Origin: Gnetum montanum
Lineage: Eukaryota > Streptophyta > Gnetopsida > Gnetales > Gnetaceae
Reading direction: 5' to 3'
NCBI GenBank assembly: GCA_015680685.1
Contig: MNCI01008366.1
Coordinates: forward strand, 1,232,637-1,296,636
DNA: 64,000 bases
The notes under the pieces were generated by a model. The model searched no databases. It saw only the letters and a program-made list of their open reading frames with translations, and was not told the DNA's origin. The first letter of the stretch is position 1. Each line of letters starts with the position of its first letter. Below are positions 49,201 through 57,619 of the stretch, piece by piece. A program made the translations under genes and the position numbers.

Positions 49201-49343
49201 ATTTCATCAGATGTTGATACAATCTCTTGTAGCTGTGGTACGCTTGAACATCTGCATTTCAATGCTGAGATTTGGGGCAATGATCGCGTCCGTGGAGGCA
49301 ACCACAAATTTACAGGCGAACATGAAGTTACTCCTATCAGCAT
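37240..49343 (-). CDS. FdC2: Ferredoxin C2, chloroplastic (FdC2-type), six exons
   Basis: The split coding sequence has exons 49128-49343, 43621-43684, 42846-42934, 42015-42083, 41397-41441 and 37240-37284; all introns are GT-AG, and the product is 175 residues. Residues 1-40 look like a chloroplast transit peptide (Ser/Arg/Pro-rich, few acids). VTVHDRQRG opens the ferredoxin fold, CRHGCCTSC with the later LLC gives the plant-type CX4CX2CX29C 2Fe-2S site, and the C-terminal extension VYWLQFGRYFARGPI / ERDDYALELAMGDE is diagnostic of FdC2 against photosynthetic ferredoxins. FdC2 is a minor stromal electron carrier; from memory, its loss in rice gives yellow-green leaves. Length and exon joins fit the family (about 180 residues). 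An in-frame start at 49442 would add 33 residues; I prefer 49343 for the transit peptide. Introns of 5.4 and 4.1 kb are filled with repeats. Confidence 0.93.
37788..38569 (-). mobile_element. Solo LTR with perfect 5-bp target site duplication
   Basis: The plus strand runs from TGATGAGTGGCGAGG to GCGTCTCATCA, with TGTAG on both sides (37783-37787 and 38570-38574). It is a D-type LTR (ggtacccctacactcaaccatacg at the end, a GATATC array in U3, tttatagat TATA candidate at 38469-38477). It has no internal region or PBS, so recombination between two LTRs removed the rest. 230 bp are N (38117-38346). Its U3 retains many CpG sites. Confidence 0.92.
38117..38346. other. Assembly gap (230 N)
   Basis: N run inside the solo LTR in FdC2 intron 5. 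The remaining LTR plus gap (782 bp) is close to the length of other D-type LTRs. Confidence 0.95.
39268..39448 (+). repeat. Imperfect tandem duplication, about 90 bp unit, in FdC2 intron 5
   Basis: The unit at 39268-39360 is repeated at 39361-39448; shared text includes gttatgc(c)taaagtggt, ggac(a/g)ctaacaattattctga and tgcttagcctaat. No coding content. Confidence 0.7.
40215..40320 (+). mobile_element. Possible tRNA-derived SINE
   Basis: A-box-like TTAGTTTAGAGG (40225-40236) and degraded B-box-like ACTTTGATTTT (40268-40278) are spaced as in a tRNA gene, with a poly-A run at 40308-40320. The B box has several changes, so this is a weak call. It lies in FdC2 intron 5. Confidence 0.4.
41397..41441 (-). 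CDS. FdC2: FdC2 exon 5
   Basis: 45 bp, VYWLQFGRYFARGPI, between acceptor ttgcag and donor GTAAGT. Confidence 0.93.
42015..42083 (-). CDS. FdC2: FdC2 exon 4
   Basis: 69 bp, 23 codons: GYALLCVGFPCSDLEVETQD then EDE. It carries the fourth cluster cysteine. Acceptor gatag, donor GTAAAT. PCSD differs from the usual PTSD. Confidence 0.92.
42846..42934 (-). CDS. FdC2: FdC2 exon 3
   Basis: 89 bp; completes the split Gly codon and encodes CCTSCAVRVKSGKLRQPEAL followed by GISAELKSK. It carries the second and third cluster cysteines. Acceptor ctcacag, donor GTTTGT. Confidence 0.93.
43621..43684 (-). CDS. FdC2: FdC2 exon 2
   Basis: 64 bp between a cttgcag acceptor and a GTACTT donor; encodes DQYILQTAEDQNIKLPFACR and H, then the first base of Gly. 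It holds the first cluster cysteine. Confidence 0.92.
45254..45402 (-). mobile_element. RTE-type LINE 3' terminus
   Basis: Minus strand reads KIQEEIVKTHMKKLQMD, ALAFDRSE, QKRTHPADPILLGQS and GDEND, with TGA/TAG interruptions: the conserved end of plant RTE ORF2 followed by the GAT-rich tail. A second, independent RTE remnant, in FdC2 intron 1 and in the same sense as the gene. Confidence 0.75.
45798..46050 (+). repeat. Tandem repeat, about four imperfect units of roughly 60 bp
   Basis: Units contain gtatacttagaattttctg, cgcttgtttttcactataac and tgcatcaaacc(c/t)agca, recurring near 45808, 45868, 45930 and 45990. No coding content; in FdC2 intron 1. Confidence 0.75.
47875..48114. repeat. Two tandem units of 120 bp
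   Basis: 47875-47994 and 47995-48114 align with constant offset: ccccttctccataa(g/a)gtag, caaaagccttagct, ctcacaaca(t/c)agtat. Part of an unidentified interspersed repeat at about 47700-48510 in FdC2 intron 1. Confidence 0.85.
48265..48509. repeat. Two tandem units of about 122 bp
   Basis: 48265-48386 and 48387-48509 share aacttaaa, aacttcccaaa, atggatatc and gcccattttaatggctttaa. The units differ by many substitutions, so the duplication is old. Same repeat region as 47875-48114. Confidence 0.8.
49128..49343 (-). CDS. FdC2: FdC2 exon 1
   Basis: It encodes the transit peptide and VTVHDRQRGATYKFTVPE, 72 codons, ending phase 0 before a GT donor (GTTCCC, weak beyond GT). The frame stays open upstream to an ATG at 49442. 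Confidence 0.9.
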
Positions 49344-50339
49344 CTTTTTGCTCCTGGATTTCAGGTACCCAACTCTGCTACCCTGGACTCTCGTTCCATT
49401 TTTGTTTATCTTATCCTGACGCGCAGAGATAGAATCAAGCACCTGGATTCTCAGTCATGCATTACGTGCATCGCTTTTTATTTGCTCGATTTAAAAATTG
49501 GTCTTAAATAGAATCACAAAATATACCGTGAATAAACGAACGTTTGTTTTGTAAAATCCTTAATCAGGAATTCTAAAACCGGTAAAAGGAGAGTTTTGGA
49601 AGAAAAAATTGTTTTAGCAAAAAGAACATATAATAAAAATGAGTCTATTGTAACAATAAAACTAAAAGTTTTATTACATCTGAAGGCAGATTCATTGATA
49701 TATTGAACAGAACTTAAGGGTAGGCTTCTACAATCTATCTTTTACCAAGATTGTTCATGCAACGAGAAGTCTCATTAAGTTCAATAAAAATTGCTTATGC
49801 AGATTTTTTCTTTTAATGTTATTACAATGGTACCTCAAATAAGTAGACTCAAAGCTGCAAATAAACATATGGAGTTCATCCTAATTTACAGGTACATTTT
49901 TCTCTAAATCCAAATTCATCTTTCACTATTAATTATGAGATCTTACAAATTCAAATTCAATTACAATTAATGCTTAGTAGATTAGTAGAATAGTAAGTGT
50001 AGCATAGTGGGCTTTTGCAATTAATTAAATAGTTTTTATGTCTTTTTCAATAGTTACAATGTATAATTAGCAAACACTAATCGGATCTCATCATATAAGA
50101 GTTGAAAGAAGCATGTGGCACAAAATTCTTCATGAAAAATGAATATACCAACTAAGTAATACAAATAGCATTGAAGATGAATTAACATTTTCTTGCAGTA
50201 TTCTGCATTAGAGCACATTAGACATGGATTGAATATTATATTTACAAATTTAGTTGATTTGTTTCAAATGTTACCAAGAATACTTGGTAATTTTCTTGAT
50301 GATGTTTTCAAAACTGATGACATGTATATCTCTACTATC
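49344..50339. other. FdC2 upstream region
   Basis: AT-rich, no gene recognised. It should contain the FdC2 promoter and 5' UTR; I cannot place the transcription start. Confidence 0.4.
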
Positions 50340-50500
50340 CAATAGATCCAAGGGGTCTACAAATCTAATAAGATTTCACTCACTTGAAACATAGGTGCAC
50401 CCCAAGATTTATAGAAGTTTAAAACTCGGTGCTACCTAGCAGAATCAAACCTATAACCTAGGGTTAGTAGGCTAAGATCTATACCACTGAGCTAAATAAT
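50340..50500 (-). mobile_element. tRNA-derived SINE
   Basis: Minus strand: A box TAGCTCAGTGGT (50494-50483), a full match to the consensus, and B box GGTTTGATTCT (50451-50441), two C-to-T changes from GGTTCGAnTCC, spaced as in a tRNA gene. A non-tRNA body continues to about 50340. A true tRNA is ruled out because no acceptor stem pairs. Confidence 0.65.
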
Positions 50501-50569
50501 ATTTTTTTTATTATTTTGATAATAAAGTCTTTGTTAGATCAAATCCCTTTTAAAGTAATGCTTACTACT

Positions 50570-51450
50570 TAATAAATCAAGTTTTTTATCAGTAATGATA
50601 TCGGGTATCCGATATCCGGGCACAAGATACGATGTCTCGTATCCAATATCATGGATGTGTGCAAGCCTATAAATACAACACTTAGACGTACTATCCACAC
50701 ACAATTTCATTTCACAGTTAGCAAAATTCCATCAGTTTGTTTTCTCAATTTTAGCACTTAGCACTTAGGAGTGTATGCTCGTAGTGTGATATTTAGTAAT
50801 TGAACGAAATCTTTATTTGAGTAGAATGTACTTGGACACATTTCATGCATGAAAATAAAGATCGAGATTACTTTACATCATTGCAGCATCACTTAGTCTT
50901 TATTGTTTACACTTAGAATAATTTTACTACTTTGACTTAGCTTAATGTTTATTATTTTCTCTAGTTACTGATTTACTTTCTATACACGTTATCATTTCTA
51001 TGGTTAAGCGGAATGGATACAACTAATTCCGAGCATTAAGTGTGATTGTTTAGTAACCCAGTAGTATTATCACTTGATTCGCCCAATAGCGTAATACTTG
51101 GTAATCCTAGTAACAATTGCATGAGCCTAAGATGTGTATGGAGAATCAAGAATTGATGTCCATCACATAGGCTAGATTAGATTTGTTTACTGTCATTTAG
51201 ATTTAGAAACCATTCCATTCACTTTATGTTTTCTACAAGAATCATGGCCAACAAAACATCATCTATCATATACCTCATTGTAAGTTAAACCATACACCTT
51301 GACTTTACTAGCTCACGTGGGAAGATAACAATCACGAAATCTAACCAATTACTAGCATAATTACATTGCCTTGTCCATGGAATTCGACCAAGATCGTGCA
51401 TGAACACTGGTATCTTGTATGGTTGGGTGTTGGATACTTCACTGCTCATC
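50570..51450 (+). repeat. H 5' LTR
   Basis: It starts TAATAAATCA (degraded TGATAAATC) and ends ACTGCTCATC(A). U3 has GATATCGGG/CCGATATCCGGG motifs (50598-50650) and the TATA box CCTATAAATACA (50668-50679). The motif pair TTTAGTAACCCAGTAG and CTTGGTAATCCTAGTA lies at 51050-51112. Closest relative in the window: the D3 LTR. Confidence 0.8.
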
Positions 51451-51452
51451 AT

Positions 51453-51471
51453 TGGTGCCATTGCCGGGGAC
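51453..51471 (+). promoter_or_regulatory. H primer-binding site (tRNA-Asp type)
   Basis: TGGTGCCATTGCCGGGGAC differs from the tRNA-Asp 3' end complement by only two transitions over 17 bases, the best-preserved PBS in the window. Confidence 0.9.
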
Positions 51472-51589
51472 ACGTTAATGTTATGCTAAGTAATTGATTT
51501 TTCAAACTTCATTGTATTTGAAACTCAAAGTCAAACCAACAAATATAAGTAAAGCACACTTTTAACACAAATCGTCTAAAAACTATAAT

Positions 51590-54000
51590 ATGGCTTCACA
51601 TAATGATCAACCATCACCTGCTAAGGAGACAAGAAGAAGTAGTGATAGAATCATTGATGAAGAAGAATGGGGGATGCTAATGTAGACAGAAATCACATAT
51701 GCTCACACTAATTCGTATCATCTAGACTTTACTTTCATCTTTCATCAGGACAAGCAAATGAAATGGAGAGACATGCAAACCAACATAGTCCTACCTCCAA
51801 AACATGCAGTGTTAAACATGCTACAAATTGCTCTAAGGGGAATGCATTTGGACCAGATCCAAGAAGGGTATCATGTGACTCAACACATGACCAGACCCTA
51901 TGAACCCACAAAAGAGCATAGGAGAAGAGATGTTGCCATGGATATCAAACATATACATAGCAAAGGAAAGTAGGCAAACACTTCTATTGTTATAGAAGAA
52001 CTTGATGGCGATTATTTCATTTCAAAACAACTTCACCAAAACCATGAGGAATTGTTAAAAACACCTATCATTAGATTAGAGGAACCTATCAAAGCCCAAC
52101 TTCATTCTACTCTAGCAGAGACACATAAGGGGGAGGCTACTAACTCAAGATACAAGCAAGACTTTAGGCCAAGGGTTCCTACTAAATCTTACAGAGAAAT
52201 ATACAAGAGTCATGAAAGGAGAACCAGCTTGCATCCTTCTCTTACTACCTCATCAACCTGATCATGATCATTAAAGGACTCTGACAAGAAAAGACATAAG
52301 TACTAGGACTCTAATAGGAAAGAAAGGCAAACTCATGATCATTGTGATCAATACTCAAGATACCCTAATTCAAAAGATGAAGAGTATGAACAAAGAAGAC
52401 AAAGAGACAAAAGAGAGGATCAAGAGAGACATGAGCATAGAAGAAGTCACCACTATAACAAAGCATATGAACCCGATCATGATGATGAATCCTTATGGTA
52501 ACATGAAGCATGATCAATATTCAGGAAGTTGTCTACATACTAACCAAGCACATGAGAGATAGCCAAATTAAATGTTTAGACATGAACAACATGCCACAAT
52601 TCAAAGGTGGTTACAATATAGGTTCACAACATCATCTTCAAGCATTTCAGGATGCTTGTGCCCTTTAAAACATAGAAGGTGATTGGTAGAAATTGAAGCC
52701 ATTTCCTAGAACACTTGTGAAGGAGGTGAAAAGCTAGTACAGTTCACTGGAACCTGAATTCATCAGACTTTAGAGTACCATGCTTGAAATCTTTAATGAT
52801 AAATACCAAACTTATAAGTATCAAATCTAAGAAAACAAATCCAAGGCTGAAAACAAGCAACTCACAAAACCCTTGATGCGGCAATGGCCAGATATTATTC
52901 ACTATTACAAAAATGCCTAGGTCATAGATTTTCATCAAAGAAACAACTTAGGCACATTGTAGGTTGGGTTAAGAAGAAAAACCAAAGAGATCCTTGGGGT
53001 TTACACCCAAGGAAGACTATCAGAATTAAATGCCCATCGTATTCAAAAATTGATCAACCAAGTGGCAAAAGAGGAAAGAGAACTCAAAAAAAGGGAATTA
53101 GCTGAAGAGTACAACAGAGAACCATCAATCCAAAAGAGGGATGTACGAATATGTGATAAATAAGAGGATGAAACCTTGGACGATGTCATCCAGCAAAAAA
53201 ATCTACCAATCTAGAAGTCTGTAACTCACATTGCATCTTAGGTAAAGAAAATGTGGGATTCTATTGATGAAAAATTCACAACTGCATTAAAGATAGTGGA
53301 GGAATGAACTAAATAAGCTTAATGAAGAGGCAAAGACAAAAGAAAGAAGAAAGAACTTGGACACAAAGGCAAAGTTGCTTCAATGGCTAAGTGCTCAGAC
53401 ACTAACTTAATAGATGATTAAGGTTGCAATGTGTGCCAATACAAACATCCTAAGGGATGTTGTCTAGTCATGGCACATCTGCGAGAAATGGGAACATACA
53501 TACTCAATCCCAAATTTGTTCAAAAACAAATGCCCAAACAATTACCTTATCCTACTAAAGCCTTGTCGTAATCATAGGAGCAATACCATCAACAATGGCA
53601 ATAGCCTCACTTGTGAGCCATTCCACCGCCATGCCAATAGTATCCATATCAACAACCTAATCCTTATGGATACTACATCCAATATCTAGTCTCACCAACA
53701 AATGCAACTATTCAAACTCCACAATATTATTCACCAAAATGCCATCGATTGACACCACTAAGGATCAATTTAAACTCGTACATGCATCCACAAGTAGCTA
53801 ATTTTCCAAATCCTAATTCAAATCCTTTGCCACTAGTTCCACCACTTGCGATGTAAGGTGAGTTTCTATCACAGCTACAGCAAAAGAGAGCTGCAAGGGT
53901 AGTGAATGTACAAATAGAAGATCTTACTAGCAACACTAAGGACCAAACAAGGAAATGTTCTTTTTTTAGGACAAGTCCAAAGAAGACTGGTAGAACTAGA
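51590..54000 (+). pseudogene. H gag and linker
   Basis: ATG at 51590 (MASHNDQPSPAKETRRSSDR). The N-terminal half includes MKWRDMQTNIVLPPKHAV and an Arg/His/Asp-rich segment (52260-52560). The capsid-like part (52580-53100) has LDMNNMPQFKGGYN, LEIFNDKYQTY and ILGVYTQGRLSELNAHRIQK across frames. The zinc motif CNVCQYKHPKGCC lies at about 53430-53463, followed by a Gln/Tyr/Pro-rich tail to about 53860 and the linker. Several stops and slips. Confidence 0.75.
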
Positions 54001-54007
54001 GCCTTAT

Positions 54008-54879
54008 TAATGAGTTTTGTTTTCTAGGTTATGTCAATGAGGCATCATTCACACAGCCCTATCAATGTGGAATTTGATGCACTAACATGGCCTCATTGAT
54101 GCAGTGTTTATTTTTGCTTATAAATACGTGCTGCCAATTGTGTTTATGACGTCTTTTATCATAGTTGTAGTGGATCTCTTAGAGCTTGTTAGAATATTTT
54201 TAAAAAGTACTTACAATAGGAGTCAAAGAATGTACAAATCTTTATTCTAGCATTATTACACTTAAGCATGATAGTGTGTGTAGCAATAAAGACAAGCTTT
54301 TTGATAAACCTTGCAAGACTTTGAAATAGATTAACTGTTTACTTATGCATTTAATGTTTTATCTAATTTCCTTTAATGTTTTAAGTAATTAAGTAATCAA
54401 TTAAGCTAAATTAAGCTAGATTAACTAGTGATTAATTAAACACATAAGTACGACCACTTCGAGCATACACTTAGCGCTTGGTAATCCCATTAACACTTAA
54501 TGTTTGGTAACCCAGTAGCATTAGTCATCTCCAAGATTTGTACGGCAAGTGGGAACAAATGCTTGTATTAGTATTAGTTAAGTGTAGCTAGTTAGATTAA
54601 ATTAGCAATTAAATTATTTTATTTTATTCATTATTATTTATCCTTAAGTGACTTAAAACATGAAACATAAAAATGATAAAAATCATATGCCTCAATTGCA
54701 CTTAACCATACCTTTGCATTTCACAAGTGTAATTGGGAAGACAACGATTATGACGATTAGTTTCACTTTCTAGAGACTAGTGTACTTAGAAGGCTATAAG
54801 TCCATGGAATTCAACCAAATCATAGGTGAATGCTTATTGATTTGTATGGTTGGGTGTAGGGCCTACTCACTGCTCATCA
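54008..54879 (+). repeat. G4 5' LTR
   Basis: It starts TAATGAGTTTTG (degraded TGATGAG) and ends CACTGCTCATCA. U3 has TCAATG/GGCC motifs as in G2; the TATA region gcttataaatacg is at 54117-54129; the motif pair CTTGGTAATCCC and TTGGTAACCCAGTAG lies at 54478-54529. Confidence 0.75.
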
Positions 54880-54880
54880 T

Positions 54881-54899
54881 TGGTGCTGTTGTCGGGGAC
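54881..54899 (+). promoter_or_regulatory. G4 primer-binding site (tRNA-Asp type)
   Basis: TGGTGCTGTTGTCGGGGAC, one base after the LTR end, with transition-type changes from the tRNA-Asp complement. Confidence 0.85.
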
Positions 54900-55051
54900 T
54901 TGTAGTTTGATATGTGTGCTATTGAGGACTTAGTGAATATTATTTAATTTCATTGGAGCAAACCTTAAGGTTACAATCATTCAGAAAAAAAAGAAGAGAA
55001 TAACAATTATAATTAGAATTTAAGCACACTAAATTTTTTCTCTAATCTAAA

Positions 55052-56857
55052 ATGTCTTCTTCTCATAGGCATGATGATTCAAAACCACTAATGCCCTAGG
55101 AATTCAAAGTGGTGTACGCTCATCCAAATGAGTTTGTACTTAATTTCACCTTCATCCTGCATCAGGATGAACAACTACAGTGGGGAGATATGGAGGGTAA
55201 CATTGTGTTGCCTCTCAACTAATTTGTTCCTAGATGCTACTCCAAACTTTTAAGAGGTTGGGCATCCAAGACCTCCATGATGAATATGTTGTGCAAGACC
55301 ATGACTATTGGAACTACTATCCCACAAAAACACAACGCAAATGAGATTAGCACTAGGAGAAGCACCATAAAGCTACAAAGGGGAAATAGTTCACCAACCC
55401 CTTATTCCTGTTGAACCAAAACAACAATGAGGATCCTCCCTCTAGGGGTTCTCCACATGAAGATTTTCCACCCCTTGACTCTAGTGAAGGGGCCTTGAAC
55501 CCAAATCTGCAATACACTATCAATAATCTAGATTCAAGCAAAAGTGGAAGTCAAGGTAGGGGGTTGCGCAAGCATCATGATGATAGTAAACCTAATGATT
55601 ATGGGTGTGAGAAGCGAGGAGGAGGTGGCAGACATCATGTTGGTGGCAGTCCTCCTCCCTCTTCATCCTCTTCATTTGCATCTTCTTCTTCCTCCTCTAA
55701 ATCTGATTGACACCATAGAGGATGAAACTGTGATGGAGATGAATGACAGGACAATGATTGTAGGCCTCATCATGAACGAAGGGGTAGCAGGGAACATCAT
55801 AGGCATCATTAAAATCATGATGATGATGAACCCTTGTTGGCAACTCGAAGCATGTTGAACATTACAGAGGCAATCAAGATTCCAACTAGGCATGTGAAAT
55901 ATAGTAGACTCAAGCAGTTGGATATGAACAATATCCCCAAATTTGAAGGGGATATAACTCAGATCCACATATCCATATTTAGGCCTTTCATGATGCCTGT
56001 GCCTTGAAAAACATAGAAAACAACTAACATAAACTTAAGCTATTCCCTAGGATACTCATAAAAGAAGTAGAAAGTTGGTACCGCTCGTTAGAGCTAAAAT
56101 CAATTCGTAGATGGAGTACAATCCTTGAGTTATCTAATGACAAATATTAGATGTACTCTAGAGTGTCCAATTTGAGAAAGCAAATCCAAGGCTAGAAACA
56201 AGGAACACATGAACCCTTGGATGTAGCCATGGGTAGGTATTATTCGATTTTGCACAGATCTTCTAGCCATGGTTATTCTCAACGGAAGCAGCTTCACCAT
56301 ATCATAGATGGGCTCTAATCAAAAATAAAGAGAACTCTTGAAGTCTATGCCCAAGGGATACTGCTAGAATTAAGAGCCCATCAGATTCAAAGGCTAATTG
56401 AGCAGGTTACAAAATAAGAAGGAGACTTGAGAAAATAGGAAAGTGCTGAGGAGTATAATTGGGATCCTTCCATCAGAAAAAGAAAGGTCTAATTCTGTAA
56501 CAGTGAGGGGGAGGTGTAACTTGATAAAGTGGTGTAAAGAAAAACCTTTCCAATTCAAAAATATATATCTAAAATTTCAACTATGATTAACAAAATATGG
56601 AAATCTTTGGATGAAAATTTTTAAATTGCTCTAAAAATTGTAGAAGAATCTAAAAAGCAAGGTGGTGCTCGTCACCACAAGAGAAGAAAAGAAGTTGAAC
56701 GTGCCTACCAAAGGGGTAAGAGCTAAGCTATGGTAGTAGAAGAGGTTGTGGAGTCAAAATCACATGATGATGGTGGGTGTGACATCTACCAATATGAACA
56801 TCCCAAGAAATGTTGCCCAATAGGAATTTGGGATGTATGCTCTTAATCCTAAACTAG
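55052..56857 (+). pseudogene. G4 gag, interrupted by D4
   Basis: ATG at 55052 (MSSSHRHDDSKPLMP). An N-terminal domain with YAHPNEFVLNFTFILHQDEQ precedes a Gly/His/Ser-rich segment (55411-55710). The capsid-like domain spans 55900-56430. The zinc-knuckle remnant CDIYQYEHPKKCC lies at 56779-56817, and the frame stops at ALNPKLV where the D4 LTR begins at 56858. Several frame slips. Confidence 0.75.
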
Positions 56858-57428
56858 TGATGAGCAGCGAGGTACCCCTACACTCAACCATATGAATACG
56901 AGTGTGTACGCATGATCCAGTTGAACTCCATAGACAAACTAATTGTGTCACCTAGATAGTTACACGTTGATTACAGTTCACTGTCTTCCCACCTAGACTA
57001 GTAATTGCTTTGTCACATATGGTTTAGTCCAACGTGAGGTGTATGATGAGATTTCTAATACTATGTTTACTCTTAAATAATAATTAAAAATTAAATAATT
57101 AAAAACTACATGAATACTACAATGATGGAGTAATCTCGATCTTTATTGCCAATTGTGTACATGTCCAAGTACGTCACACTCGAACAAAGTTTTCGTACAA
57201 TTACAAGCATCACATTGTAGGCATGCACTTGGGAAAGGAACTAAAAACTAACTAAGAACTGATAAAAAGACTCGACCCTAAAGACTCACCAAAAGGCTCC
57301 CTTCCTATGCACTCAAGTGCTATATTTATAGGCTAACACAAGAATCATGATATCGTGTATACAGTATCGTTACCCAGGTTGCGATATCGCATACTCGATA
57401 TCAAGACCTAGCAAACCACAATTCATCA
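56858..57428 (-). repeat. D4 3' LTR (internally deleted)
   Basis: The plus strand runs from TGATGAGCAGCG to ACAATTCATCA (571 bp). It lacks roughly 290 bp against LTR B, including the TTGGTAACCC pair, without any n. U3 keeps GATATC/CGATATCA motifs (57350-57410). ACTAG (56853-56857) is the candidate target duplication in G4 gag. The polypurine tract (plus strand taaccccacaac, 57429-57440) follows. Confidence 0.8.
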
Positions 57429-57440
57429 TAACCCCACAAC

Positions 57441-57619
57441 TAAATAAAAACTCGTCCTTGAGTCAAACAAACAAAATGAGAAATGAGTTCATTTCATTAC
57501 ATAGTGGATAGGTATGGGATTATGGACTAACTATGGACTATTTCATGCTGCAGTGTGAGATTAAACAAAACAAAATTGGGACACCAACACAAAATACAAA
57601 ATACAAAATTTTTTGGAAC
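57441..57619 (-). other. D4 3' untranslated region
   Basis: Non-coding; matches 8047-8239 of D1 in inverse orientation (for example the tatccactatgtaa segment). No gene. Confidence 0.7.

Larger units (their letters stand above)
50570..54007 (+). mobile_element. H: gypsy element, LTR-PBS-gag, cut off by G4
   Basis: 5' LTR, PBS and full-length gag, ending at 54007 in the gag-pro linker where the G4 LTR begins. The rest of H should continue beyond the right edge of the window, past G4 and D4. Confidence 0.75.

Noticed and set aside
50428-50500. Genuine tRNA gene
   Set aside because: A and B boxes are present but acceptor and anticodon stems do not pair; fits a SINE head.
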